Positions 15,555 to 23,848 of a stretch of 64,000 bases of DNA are shown here, piece after piece. Below the pieces are notes generated by a model. That model had not been told where the DNA came from. It saw nothing but the letters and a program-made list of their open reading frames with translations, and did not search any database. Origin of the DNA: Daejeonella rubra (GTDB lineage Bacteria; Bacteroidota; Bacteroidia; Sphingobacteriales; Sphingobacteriaceae); assembly GCF_900103545.1 (NCBI RefSeq), contig NZ_FNHH01000019.1, positions 1 through 64,000 of the forward strand, in the 5' to 3' direction. Position numbers and translations under genes: made by a program. Positions within the stretch are counted from its first letter, which is position 1. Each line of letters starts with the position of its first letter.

Positions 15555-16802
15555 ATGAATAAGAATATGGATGTTCAGGATATAAAAAACCGGTTTGGAA
15601 TAATTGGGAATTCACCCTTACTCAACAGAGCTATTGATATTGCCAGGCAGGTAGCACCAACTGATATTTCGGTGCTGATCACCGGTGAAAGCGGAAGTGG
15701 TAAAGAAGTATTTTCTCATATTATTCATTCATTAAGTGCGCGTAAACATGGCCCTTTCATAGCCGTGAACTGTGGAGCTATACCAGAAGGTACGATCGAC
15801 TCAGAATTATTTGGTCATGAAAAAGGATCATTTACCGGAGCCCATGATGCAAGAAAGGGTTATTTTGAAGTAGTTGATGGCGGAACTATATTTCTGGATG
15901 AGGTTGCAGAACTACCAATCGGTACTCAGGCTCGTTTGTTACGGGTATTAGAAACGGGTGAATATATTCGTGTTGGCTCTTCCAAAGTACAGAAAACAAA
16001 TGTGCGTGTAATTGCAGCTACGAATAAGGATGTTTTTGATGCCGTAAGTGCCGGTAAGTTCAGGGAAGATCTTTACTACCGTTTGAACACCGTTCCCTTG
16101 AAAATACCAGCGCTGAGAGAGCGCAAGGAGGATATAAATTTACTATTCAGGAAGTTTGTTGCCGATTTTACAGATAAATACAGAAGCCCTTCAGTGCAAC
16201 TGGACCAGAGTGCACAGCAGGCTTTAATGAATTACAGCTGGCCGGGAAATGTTCGTCAGCTAAAAAATATTGCGGAACAAATTGCCGTTCTTGAAAAAGA
16301 AAGGAACTTAACGGCCGAGCATCTGCAGAGTTACATTCCGACAGAGGCTGGAAGCACCCTGCCTATGAGGATTCAGAACCAGAATAAAGAAGATTTTTCT
16401 GAGCGTGACATCCTCTACAAGGTACTCTTCGATATGAAGAAAGACATGATGGAGCTGAAAAAACTGGTTGCAGAGATCATACAAAACGGAGGAAATACTT
16501 CAAGTATACAATCTAACCAGAATGTGATCAATCAGCTTTACCGCGATATTGAAATTCCGGGAAGCAGTAACCTTCCTTCAGATCCGCATCAATTGGTGAT
16601 ACATCAGCCCAATAATGATAAGTCATACGATATGATGGATGAGGCTGAAGAAGTGGAAGAGTCCTTATCTCTGGTGGATAAAGAATCGGACCTGATCAAA
16701 AAGGCGCTGAAAAAACATAAGGGAAAAAGGAAACTGGCAGCACAGGAACTTGGAATATCTGAACGCACACTGTATCGTAAAATAAAAGAATTAGAATTAT
16801 AA
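15555..16802 (+). CDS. Sigma-54-dependent transcriptional activator without receiver domain
   Basis: A 415-residue AAA+ enhancer-binding protein. The central domain (about 12-245) has Walker A GESGSGKE, the sigma-54-contacting loop GSFTGAHD (the GAFTGA motif), Walker B TIFLDEVAEL and the arginine-finger region FREDLYYRLN. The C-terminus carries a Fis-type helix-turn-helix (KRKLAAQELGISERTLYRKIKEL). The region between them is a linker with charged repeats. No response-regulator or sensor domain precedes the AAA+ domain, so activity is probably controlled by other means. It overlaps no gene and sits 8 bp before lptE. Confidence 0.9.
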   Translation: MNKNMDVQDIKNRFGIIGNSPLLNRAIDIARQVAPTDISVLITGESGSGKEVFSHIIHSLSARKHGPFIAVNCGAIPEGTIDSELFGHEKGSFTGAHDARKGYFEVVDGGTIFLDEVAELPIGTQARLLRVLETGEYIRVGSSKVQKTNVRVIAATNKDVFDAVSAGKFREDLYYRLNTVPLKIPALRERKEDINLLFRKFVADFTDKYRSPSVQLDQSAQQALMNYSWPGNVRQLKNIAEQIAVLEKERNLTAEHLQSYIPTEAGSTLPMRIQNQNKEDFSERDILYKVLFDMKKDMMELKKLVAEIIQNGGNTSSIQSNQNVINQLYRDIEIPGSSNLPSDPHQLVIHQPNNDKSYDMMDEAEEVEESLSLVDKESDLIKKALKKHKGKRKLAAQELGISERTLYRKIKELEL

Positions 16803-16810
16803 GATCATCT

Positions 16811-17335
16811 TTGACCATGCATAAATTTCTGATAACAATTAAGTGTTTTATTGTTCTGACAAGCATTCTGATTATTCAGTCATGCGGAACTTATTCATTT
16901 TCAGGCGCTTCAATTCCAGCAGAAATGAAGACAATCTCAGTTCAGTTCTTCGAAAATAACTCCGCTTTGGTGGTTCCATATTTAAGTCAGCAATTTACTG
17001 AAGCATTGAAAGAGCGGATCCGGAATCAATCCAGACTTAGCATCGTCAGAGCTGATGGTGATGCTAACTTTGAGGGAAGGATCTCAGATTATACCATCAG
17101 GCCTGTGGCTATTCAGGGCAATGATCGCGCAGGATTAAACAGGGTTACGGTTACCGTTAACGTAAAGTACACGAACAGCCTGAACCCGGAGCTGAATTTT
17201 GAACAGAGTTTTCAGGCATTTCAGGAATTCAGCCTTAACCAGGGCCCAATACAAACACAGGAACAAAAATTATTAACATTGATCAATCGTCAGCTAACCG
17301 AGGATATTTTTAACAAGGCTTTTGCCAATTGGTAA
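16811..17335 (+). CDS. lptE: LptE family lipoprotein (LPS assembly)
   Basis: A 174-residue lipoprotein with signal sequence and lipobox ending IIQSCGTYSF (Cys near residue 25). The rest matches the Bacteroidota LptE type: SIPAEMKTISVQFFENN, then VPYLSQQFTEALKERI and a conserved C-terminal IFNKAFANW. LptE plugs the LptD barrel and helps place lipopolysaccharide in the outer leaflet. It is in the same transcription unit as the sigma-54 activator and secG. Homologues outside this phylum are very divergent, and the call relies on these motifs and gene order. Confidence 0.85.
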   Translation: MTMHKFLITIKCFIVLTSILIIQSCGTYSFSGASIPAEMKTISVQFFENNSALVVPYLSQQFTEALKERIRNQSRLSIVRADGDANFEGRISDYTIRPVAIQGNDRAGLNRVTVTVNVKYTNSLNPELNFEQSFQAFQEFSLNQGPIQTQEQKLLTLINRQLTEDIFNKAFANW

Positions 17336-17368
17336 AAAATATTTAGCTTTCAAAAAACTGAGCATATA

Positions 17369-18934
17369 GTGGAAGAGGTAAATCACCAGAATTTTGGCAT
17401 CAAATTATTTTCAGAATATGTTGCAGATCCATCAGCAGCAAGCTTCGCCGAACCTGAAGAATTACAAACAGCACTTGAAAAATTTCCGTATTGCCAGCTG
17501 CTGCATCTTTTTTATTCTCGCTCTTTAGCTGCTAAGGGATCTGCAGAAAATGCTGATCATCTAGCAAGGACCGCACTCATTATACCTGACAGAACTATTT
17601 TATATTCAGCAATAAGGAATCCTGAAAAATTAAATTATACAAATTCAACACCTAGAGCTTCAATCGAAAGCCCCGAAAGTGAAGCAGGTCCGGTCGCAGA
17701 AGAAATTATTGATAAAGAGATCAGTAGCGAAGAATCCCTGGCTAAACAAACTTTAAAAGCAGATACCATTGAAAAAGAAAACCCAAAGGATGAAAGCTTA
17801 GCTGAAGAAATCAATACTGAAGAAATTCAAAGTAAAGAAACCTTAGTGGAGGAAAGTGATGTTGAAGTAACCAGAAATGATGCCGGTCAATTAATTGAGG
17901 AAGAAGAGATTAGTGAAGAGTCTCAAACAGAAGATACATTAGATAAATCAGAAGAACAGGCAGCACCAATAAGTCCGGAGCCGGAAATCAAGGCAGAATC
18001 TGATTGGTCGGCAAAAGAGGAACCTCAGGCTACTTCAAAGGAAACTGCTGTTAGCAAGTCTGCCACTAATGATTCAGACCTCATAGAGAATATATTTAAT
18101 CAGCTGATTGGAGCCATTCCACCACCTGTAACCCCCGTAGCAGTTCATGCGGTTACGACGCCCTTTACTGATGAGGATTTTATTTCCGAACCTGTAAACA
18201 TGGCCCCTGCTGATAGCATACCTCCTCAGGAGGAAAATCCGGCTCTGGGTAAGGAAGAAAGTATAGAAACAAAGGAAGAAGTCGAATTCAAGTCCGAAGA
18301 AACTATAGATGCAAAGGCAGAGGAAGAAGTCGAAATTAAGTCTGAAGAAGTTTTTATTCCTGTTAATGAGCTAGCTATCGCTTCTGAAGAAAATAAAACT
18401 AAAGATCCGGAAACAGATCAGAAAGTTTCAAAATACGACGACGATAAAATGCCTTATTCATTTTTATGGTGGCTTAACAAGACAAGAAATGAGCATTCTG
18501 ACACCTACCAGCCGTATGTAGAATTTAAGCTGGATACTACTCAGACTATAAAAAGAACTTCGGTTGATCAGTTAAGCAGTCAGATCATTGAAAATATATT
18601 CCATTTGCAATCACCGCTTGAAGAGGTAGAAAATGCACCTAAAACTGTTCCTTTTCAGGTTCGGCGTAAAGAAGATTCGATTTTAGACAAGTTCATTAAA
18701 GAAGAGCCGCAGATCAAACCACCAAATTCACAAAAATTAGATACTGAGAACAAAGCGCGTAAAAGTGCAGAGGATCCAAACGACCTTGTTTCAGAAACAC
18801 TGGCTCAGATCTATACCGATCAAATGTTGTTTCAAAAAGCGATCGATACCTTCAAAAAATTAAGTTTGAAATTTCCGGAAAAAAGCACGTACTTTGCCGA
18901 CCAAATTATTGAATTAGAAAAGAAAGTAAATTAA
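17369..18934 (+). CDS. Acidic protein of unknown function with Glu-rich middle region
   Basis: A 521-residue protein starting at GTG (17369). The N-terminal part (about 1-90) is helical with FPYCQLLHLFYSRSL, as in TPR-like folds. Residues about 100-350 are low-complexity and rich in Glu, Ser and Lys. The C-terminal part (about 355-521) is ordered again, with MPYSFLWWLNKTR and a final TPR-like pair (DQMLFQKAIDTFKKLSLKFPEK). No signal peptide or membrane segment is visible. Similar proteins sit between lptE and secG in related genomes, which hints at an envelope or secretion role. The function is unknown. Confidence 0.7.
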   Translation: MEEVNHQNFGIKLFSEYVADPSAASFAEPEELQTALEKFPYCQLLHLFYSRSLAAKGSAENADHLARTALIIPDRTILYSAIRNPEKLNYTNSTPRASIESPESEAGPVAEEIIDKEISSEESLAKQTLKADTIEKENPKDESLAEEINTEEIQSKETLVEESDVEVTRNDAGQLIEEEEISEESQTEDTLDKSEEQAAPISPEPEIKAESDWSAKEEPQATSKETAVSKSATNDSDLIENIFNQLIGAIPPPVTPVAVHAVTTPFTDEDFISEPVNMAPADSIPPQEENPALGKEESIETKEEVEFKSEETIDAKAEEEVEIKSEEVFIPVNELAIASEENKTKDPETDQKVSKYDDDKMPYSFLWWLNKTRNEHSDTYQPYVEFKLDTTQTIKRTSVDQLSSQIIENIFHLQSPLEEVENAPKTVPFQVRRKEDSILDKFIKEEPQIKPPNSQKLDTENKARKSAEDPNDLVSETLAQIYTDQMLFQKAIDTFKKLSLKFPEKSTYFADQIIELEKKVN

Positions 18935-18939
18935 TAAAT

Positions 18940-19275
18940 ATGTTATATACAATTATTATTCTGGCAATCATTATTTGTTTTCTGCTAGTAGTGATCATTT
19001 TGATCCAAAACCCAAAAGGAGGTGGCCTTTCATCAGGTTTTGCCGGTTCTAACAATATAATGGGTGTTCAGAGAACAGGTGATTTCCTTGAAAAAGGCAC
19101 ATGGGTTCTTGCCGTAACATTAATGGTTTTAGCATTGATGGTAAATGTTGTTGTTCCCCGTGGAGGAGTAGTTGATCAGGAAAAAAATGATATTCAAAAT
19201 CAGATCAACAAACCTGCTGTACCGGTTGCTGCACCATCAAATCTTCCACTTCCTGCAGATACCACTAAGAAATAA
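18940..19275 (+). CDS. secG: Preprotein translocase subunit SecG
   Basis: A 111-residue membrane protein with two transmembrane segments (about 3-22 and 51-71) and the conserved loop IQNPKGGGLSSGFAGSN between them, diagnostic of SecG. It assists the SecYE channel in protein export. A short, hydrophilic Pro/Ala-rich tail follows. It is the last gene of its operon, with a strong terminator 17 bp downstream. Confidence 0.95.
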   Translation: MLYTIIILAIIICFLLVVIILIQNPKGGGLSSGFAGSNNIMGVQRTGDFLEKGTWVLAVTLMVLALMVNVVVPRGGVVDQEKNDIQNQINKPAVPVAAPSNLPLPADTTKK

Positions 19276-19291
19276 TTAACGAACTTATAGT

Positions 19292-19324
19292 AAAGGTCAC
19301 CTAAAAAGGTGGCCTTTTTTTTTG
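19292..19324 (+). terminator. Rho-independent terminator after secG
   Basis: AAAGGTCACC (19292-19301) pairs with GGTGGCCTTT (one wobble) around a short A-rich loop and runs into a T-tract. Confidence 0.85.
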
Positions 19325-19417
19325 GAAACAGGCTGACATTCAACTGACAGCTTGACACCGAATAGTATTGAATAAAGCAGGTCCAGGTACCTATTAATGA
19401 AAATTTGACAAGAATAC

Positions 19418-19430
19418 TGACCAGAGGTCA
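19418..19430. promoter_or_regulatory. Short palindrome upstream of groES
   Basis: TGACC-AGA-GGTCA is a perfect 5-bp dyad about 65 bp before the groES start. No CIRCE element (TTAGCACTC-N9-GAGTGCTAA) is present. It could be an operator of another heat-shock regulator, but this is a guess from position. Confidence 0.3.
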
Positions 19431-19494
19431 TTTGGCATAATTAGTGACTTCAATAAGGAAGAAAAATTTAATTAATTAAATACATAATAATAAT

Positions 19495-19788
19495 ATGGCA
19501 TTAAATATCAAACCTAGCGCAGACCGGGTAGTTATAGAAGCTGCTCCGGCTGAAGAAAAAACAGCCTCAGGACTTTATATTCCTGATACTGCAAAAGAAA
19601 AACCTCAAAAAGGAACTGTTGTAGCCGTTGGCCCGGGCAAGTATGCAGAGCAAACCGGCAATTTGATCCCTATGGCTTATAAAGTAGGAGATGTGGTATT
19701 ATACGGTAAGTATGCTGGTACCGAGATCACTCATGATGGTAAGGAATATCTTATCATGCGTGAATCTGATATTTTCGCAACATTATAA
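19495..19788 (+). CDS. groES: Co-chaperonin GroES
   Basis: A 97-residue Hsp10. The N-terminus (IKPSADRVVIEAAPAEEKTAS), the mobile loop region ASGLYIPDTAKEKP and the C-terminal YLIMRESDIFATL are typical. Seven copies cap the GroEL chamber during protein folding. groEL follows 150 bp later. That gap is longer than the usual groES-groEL spacing and is filled by a heptamer repeat array. Confidence 0.97.
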   Translation: MALNIKPSADRVVIEAAPAEEKTASGLYIPDTAKEKPQKGTVVAVGPGKYAEQTGNLIPMAYKVGDVVLYGKYAGTEITHDGKEYLIMRESDIFATL

Positions 19789-19858
19789 GGAGGTCGGAGG
19801 TCGGAAGTAAGAGGTCGGAAATCAGACATCAGACATCGTACCTCATTCCTCATACCCC
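19789..19858. repeat. Degenerate heptamer array, 10 units of 7 bp, inside groESL
   Basis: Starting at the base after the groES stop codon the DNA reads GGAGGTC, GGAGGTC, GGAAGTA, AGAGGTC, GGAAATC, AGACATC, AGACATC, GTACCTC, ATTCCTC, ATACCCC. The period of 7 is unbroken for 70 bp. Confidence 0.8.
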
Positions 19859-19938
19859 TAATCTAATTAAATTGAAACCCAGGAGCCTGATCCAAACATC
19901 TGTTTTGAATTAACTCCAGCATTTAAAATCTTTAAACA

Positions 19939-21576
19939 ATGTCAAAACAAGTTAAATACAACGTTGAAGCACGTGACGCTCTGAAAAGAGGCGTGGATAT
20001 CCTTGCCAATGCAGTAAAAGTAACTCTTGGACCAAAAGGCCGTAACGTAATTATCGATAAGAAATTCGGTTCACCAGCAATCACAAAAGATGGTGTTACT
20101 GTTGCCAAAGAAATTGAATTAAAAGACGCCCTTGAAAACATGGGTGCTCAAATGGTTAAAGAAGTTGCATCAAAAACAGCTGATCAGGCTGGTGATGGTA
20201 CTACTACTGCTACTGTTTTAGCTCAGGCGATTGTTACAGCAGGAATTAAGAACGTTGCTGCCGGTGCAAATCCAATGGATCTTAAGCGTGGTATCGACAA
20301 AGCAGTTACTGCTGTTGTTGCTAACCTGAAGAAACAATCTCAGTCTGTTGGCGAAGACAACAAAAAGATCAAACAAGTTGCTTCTATTTCAGCTAACAAT
20401 GATGAAATAATCGGAACTCTGATCGCTGATGCAATGGCGAAAGTTGGAAAAGATGGTGTAATTACTGTTGAAGAAGCAAAAGGTACTGAAACTGAAATGA
20501 AAACAGTTGAAGGTATGCAATTCGACCGTGGTTATTTATCTCCATACTTTGTTACCAATGCAGATAAAATGGAAGTTGAGTTGGAAAACCCATACATTCT
20601 TATCTACGATAAGAAGATCTCTTCTATGAAGGAATTACTTCCTGTACTTGAGAAACAAGTTCAAACAGGTAAACCATTACTTATCATTGCAGAAGATCTT
20701 GATGGAGAGGCTTTAGCAACTCTTGTTGTTAATAAGATTCGTGGTTCACTGAAAGTTGCTGCAGTTAAAGCTCCTGGATTTGGTGATCGTCGTAAAGCAA
20801 TGCTTGAAGATATCGCTATCCTTACCGGTGGAACAGTTATCTCTGAAGAAAGAGGTTATAAATTAGAAAATGCAGATCTTACTTACTTAGGTCAGGCAGA
20901 AAAAGTGGTTGTTGATAAAGATAATACCATCGTAATTAACGGTGCAGGTAAATCTGATGATATCAAAGCCCGTGTTAACCAGATCAAAGCTCAGGTTGAA
21001 ACTACAACTTCTGATTACGATAAAGAAAAATTACAAGAACGTTTAGCTAAACTTTCAGGTGGTGTTGCTGTACTTTACGTTGGTGCTGCTACTGAAGTTG
21101 AAATGAAAGAGAAAAAAGACCGCGTTGATGATGCTTTACATGCAACCCGTGCTGCGGTTGAAGAAGGTATCGTTGCAGGTGGTGGTGTTGCTTTCATCCG
21201 TGCTATCGAAGCTTTAACAGACCTTAAAGGAGTTAATGAAGATGAGAATACAGGTATCGCGATCATCAGACGTGCAATCGAAGAACCATTGCGTCAGATC
21301 TGCCAGAACGCAGGTATTGAAGGTTCTATCGTTGTTCAGAAAGTGAAAGAAGGTAAAGCTGATTTCGGATACAATGCCCGTACAGATGTTTATGAGAACC
21401 TGATCGGTGCAGGTGTTATCGATCCAACTAAAGTTGGTCGTATAGCACTAGAAAATGCAGCATCTATCGCAGCGATGTTATTAACTACTGAAGTGGTTTT
21501 AGCTGATGATCCTGAAGAGGACAAAGGTGGCCATATGCCTCCAATGGGTGGCGGTGGTATGGGTGGAATGATGTAA
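19939..21576 (+). CDS. groEL: Chaperonin GroEL
   Basis: A 545-residue Hsp60 with the ATP-binding stretch VTLGPKGRNVIIDKKFG, the DGTTTATVLAQAI motif, AAVEEGIVAGGGVAF and the flexible Gly/Met tail (GGGGMGGMM) typical of group I chaperonins. Fourteen copies form the double-ring folding chamber capped by GroES. Codon use is strongly biased, as expected for a highly expressed gene. A perfect long-stem terminator follows. Confidence 0.98.
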   Translation: MSKQVKYNVEARDALKRGVDILANAVKVTLGPKGRNVIIDKKFGSPAITKDGVTVAKEIELKDALENMGAQMVKEVASKTADQAGDGTTTATVLAQAIVTAGIKNVAAGANPMDLKRGIDKAVTAVVANLKKQSQSVGEDNKKIKQVASISANNDEIIGTLIADAMAKVGKDGVITVEEAKGTETEMKTVEGMQFDRGYLSPYFVTNADKMEVELENPYILIYDKKISSMKELLPVLEKQVQTGKPLLIIAEDLDGEALATLVVNKIRGSLKVAAVKAPGFGDRRKAMLEDIAILTGGTVISEERGYKLENADLTYLGQAEKVVVDKDNTIVINGAGKSDDIKARVNQIKAQVETTTSDYDKEKLQERLAKLSGGVAVLYVGAATEVEMKEKKDRVDDALHATRAAVEEGIVAGGGVAFIRAIEALTDLKGVNEDENTGIAIIRRAIEEPLRQICQNAGIEGSIVVQKVKEGKADFGYNARTDVYENLIGAGVIDPTKVGRIALENAASIAAMLLTTEVVLADDPEEDKGGHMPPMGGGGMGGMM

Positions 21577-21597
21577 TCTTCCCCCTCATTTAGACTC

Positions 21598-21641
21598 AAA
21601 AAGAAAGCCCTTCCTGAAAATTCAGGAAGGGCTTTCTTTTT
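21598..21641 (+). terminator. Strong Rho-independent terminator after groEL
   Basis: A perfect 17-bp stem (AAGAAAGCCCTTCCTGA at 21601-21617 with its complement at 21622-21638), loop AAAT, is flanked by A and T runs that extend the pairing. Confidence 0.92.
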
Positions 21642-21940
21642 GGGAGTTTTTTGTAAACTGAGATCATGAACCCGATATCAAACCTACCGGGCAATCCATT
21701 TCAATTTGACTCCTGCAGAGTGTAAACAGTTTCAAGATTTCGGCCCGGATGTAATAATCTTGTTGCTTTTACTATACAACCATTCCGGTTTAATACTCTC
21801 CTAATTAAATATATTATTTACTTTCCAGCCAAAACCCTTTCCTATCCTACTCAGTACAAACAGTGCACTTAGTTTAACCACTTGGAACAATTATTGACAT
21901 TCGTACAATTAATGCGTTGAAATTCTAAAACTACATTTTT
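21642..21940. other. Intergenic region with no recognised feature
   Basis: About 300 bp of AT-rich sequence after the groEL terminator and before the coiled-coil gene. I see no gene, RNA or clear promoter, and no exact TAnnTTTG element near the start codon. Confidence 0.6.
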
Positions 21941-23149
21941 ATGTTAATGATGGAGAAACGGAAAAAAACGAAAGGTTCTGCTTTCCAGATAGTTAAACCT
22001 TTCTCTCAAACCGATAATAAAAATCTGGCGACAGAATTGAAACTTGCCAACATAGAACTAGCTTTTCAAAATGAAGAGAAAGAGAAAAGGGCTGACGAAC
22101 TGCGAGTCGCCAATATAGAGCTTGCATTTGAAAAAGAGGAAAAGAGAAAACGAGCTGCTGAACTGATAGTTGCCAAGAAAGAATTAGCATTTCAAAATTT
22201 CAAAAAGGAAAAACGAGCCGGTGAACTGATCATTGCCAATAAAGAACTCGCCTTCCAGGATAAGGAAAAAGAAAAAAGAGCTGCTGAACTAATTATAGCA
22301 AACAAGGAGCTGGCCTATCAAAATCAACAAAAGGGAAAGAGAGCGGCAGAACTTATCATCGCGAATAAAGAACTTATTATACAGTACAAAGAAAGGGAGA
22401 AAAAGGCGGATAAGCTGATCATTGCAAACATTGAGCTTGCTTATCAGGATGAAGAGAAAGAAAAAAGGGCTGCTGAACTAATTATAGCCAACCAGGAACT
22501 TGTATTTCAAAACCGGGAAAAAGAAAATAGAGCTGAAGAACTTATCATCGCCAATATTGAACTCGTATTCCAGAATCAGGAAAAAGAGAATAGAGCCGCT
22601 GAACTAATTATCGCAAACGAAGAACTTGCATTTCAGAACCAGGAAAAAGAGAATAGAGCTGCTGAACTGATCATAGCCAATAATGAACTCGTATTCCAGA
22701 ACCAGGAAAAAGAAAAAAGAGCAGCTGAACTGATCATCGCAAATAAAGAACTAGCATTCCAGAACCAGGAAAAAGAGAATAGAGCTGCTGAACTAATTAT
22801 CGCCAATAATGAACTCGTATTCCAGAACCAGGAAAAAGAAAAAAGAGCCGCTGAACTGACTCTTGCAAATACTGAACTTAAAAAAGCAGAAGAATCTCAA
22901 AAAGAATATATCCTGGGACTTGAGGAGATCATCTTTATTACATCCCACAAAGTCAGACAACCGATCACACAAATACAGGGAATTTCAAACCTGCTTGACG
23001 AAAAAATTGTTTCACGCGAAGAAATAAAAGAAATAACACTCTTTTTAAAGGAACCAATCAAATCTCTGGATACTTTTACCAGAGAGCTCACAAGCTATAT
23101 ATACCAACTTCAGTATAAAGTAAAAAATAAAAATGGAGCAAATGAATAG
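21941..23149 (+). CDS. 63-bp-repeat coiled-coil protein with lone histidine phosphotransfer (HisKA-like) domain
   Basis: A 402-residue protein. Residues 31-303 are thirteen tandem copies of a 21-residue (three-heptad) unit, consensus AELIIANKELAFQNQEKEKRA, which must form a long coiled coil. A fourteenth partial unit leads into a HisKA-like segment: ITSHKVRQPITQIQGISNLL with candidate phospho-acceptor H336, then a second helix. The protein stops there: no HATPase catalytic domain, PAS domain or membrane segment. Similar repeat stretches occur inside Bacteroidota sensor kinases. It may act as a scaffold or phosphotransfer partner for another kinase, or be a truncated kinase. Start ATG at 21941, with further in-frame ATGs at 21947 and 21950. 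Confidence 0.75.
   Translation: MLMMEKRKKTKGSAFQIVKPFSQTDNKNLATELKLANIELAFQNEEKEKRADELRVANIELAFEKEEKRKRAAELIVAKKELAFQNFKKEKRAGELIIANKELAFQDKEKEKRAAELIIANKELAYQNQQKGKRAAELIIANKELIIQYKEREKKADKLIIANIELAYQDEEKEKRAAELIIANQELVFQNREKENRAEELIIANIELVFQNQEKENRAAELIIANEELAFQNQEKENRAAELIIANNELVFQNQEKEKRAAELIIANKELAFQNQEKENRAAELIIANNELVFQNQEKEKRAAELTLANTELKKAEESQKEYILGLEEIIFITSHKVRQPITQIQGISNLLDEKIVSREEIKEITLFLKEPIKSLDTFTRELTSYIYQLQYKVKNKNGANE
22031..22849 (+). repeat. Thirteen tandem 63-bp coding repeats
   Basis: The units lie within the coiled-coil gene. Early copies differ at many bases, while the last five (from about 22535) are nearly identical. Units 11 and 13 give identical residues and units 10 and 12 are almost identical, which indicates recent 126-bp (two-unit) duplications. 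Confidence 0.85.
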
Positions 23150-23158
23150 CTTTTACAT

Positions 23159-23848
23159 TTAATACAGCTCCTTTTTTACCATTGGCAGTAATTGCTTAAC
23201 CCATTCAGCATACATTTTACCAGAAGGGTGAAGACTGTCAGCAGATGTCAGGCTTTGGTCGTTTTCGGCAAGCCGTGAACCCGGAGTAATATCGATATAA
23301 TGAACCCTGGCATTGAACGCCTCCTCCCGATTTATTTTATTAAAAGCATCTATTTCTATTGTAACTTCTACAGGATTCTTTAATTGTCCGAAGGGTGTAA
23401 CACCCCAGTCCGGTATAGATATGACAAAAACTGTAGCCCTCCCCCCTGCTGAATGGCTGATAGCAGTATTAAGCAATTCAGCAAACTCCTTTCTGTAAGT
23501 TTCTTTTGAGAACTTCATATATTGATTATTGACCCCAATGAGCAGGGTCACAAAATCATACTTCTCTTTGAGCTTCGCCTGCTTTATCCCATCGATCAGA
23601 TTGCTGGTTGTCCATCCTGTATAAGCCACAACATCGGGATCTGACGTTTTAATACCGGCAGCATTTAATTGATCAACAAGCTGAAAAGGAAATGATTCCT
23701 TCTGGTAAACAGCATCTCCAACCGTATAGGAGTCGCCAAGTGCCAGGTATGTTTTATCTGAAAATTGAATGATACTTCTGGGAAGGTCCGGTTTTGAACA
23801 GGAAAATACTGAAACTAGAACTAAAAGAAGCAGCAAAGATCTCATCAT
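23159..23848 (-). CDS. SGNH/GDSL-family hydrolase lipoprotein
   Basis: A 229-residue lipoprotein with lipobox VSVFSCSKPDL (Cys near residue 17). The SGNH hydrolase blocks are visible: block I ALGDSYTVGDA with the nucleophile Ser, block III LLIGVNNQY (Gly-x-Asn), and block V DSLHPSGKMYAEW with the catalytic Asp/His pair. The fold covers esterases and lipases with varied substrates, so the substrate is open. Its start overlaps the lipB stop by 4 bp (ATGA), so it is translationally coupled as the last gene of a three-gene operon. Outer-membrane or periplasmic location is expected. Confidence 0.85.
   Translation of the reverse strand: MMRSLLLLLVLVSVFSCSKPDLPRSIIQFSDKTYLALGDSYTVGDAVYQKESFPFQLVDQLNAAGIKTSDPDVVAYTGWTTSNLIDGIKQAKLKEKYDFVTLLIGVNNQYMKFSKETYRKEFAELLNTAISHSAGGRATVFVISIPDWGVTPFGQLKNPVEVTIEIDAFNKINREEAFNARVHYIDITPGSRLAENDQSLTSADSLHPSGKMYAEWVKQLLPMVKKELY

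Noticed and set aside
19431..19450. Possible sigma-54 promoter (TTGGCAT...) before groES
   Set aside because: The GC doublet of the -12 element is absent at the required spacing.
19325..19494. Search for a CIRCE element in front of groESL
   Set aside because: The TTAGCACTC-N9-GAGTGCTAA sequence is not present. Only a short TGACC/GGTCA dyad was found.
22031..22849. Regular 63-bp repeats that could suggest a CRISPR-like array
   Set aside because: The units are contiguous, in frame and code for a 21-residue coiled-coil repeat. There are no spacers.
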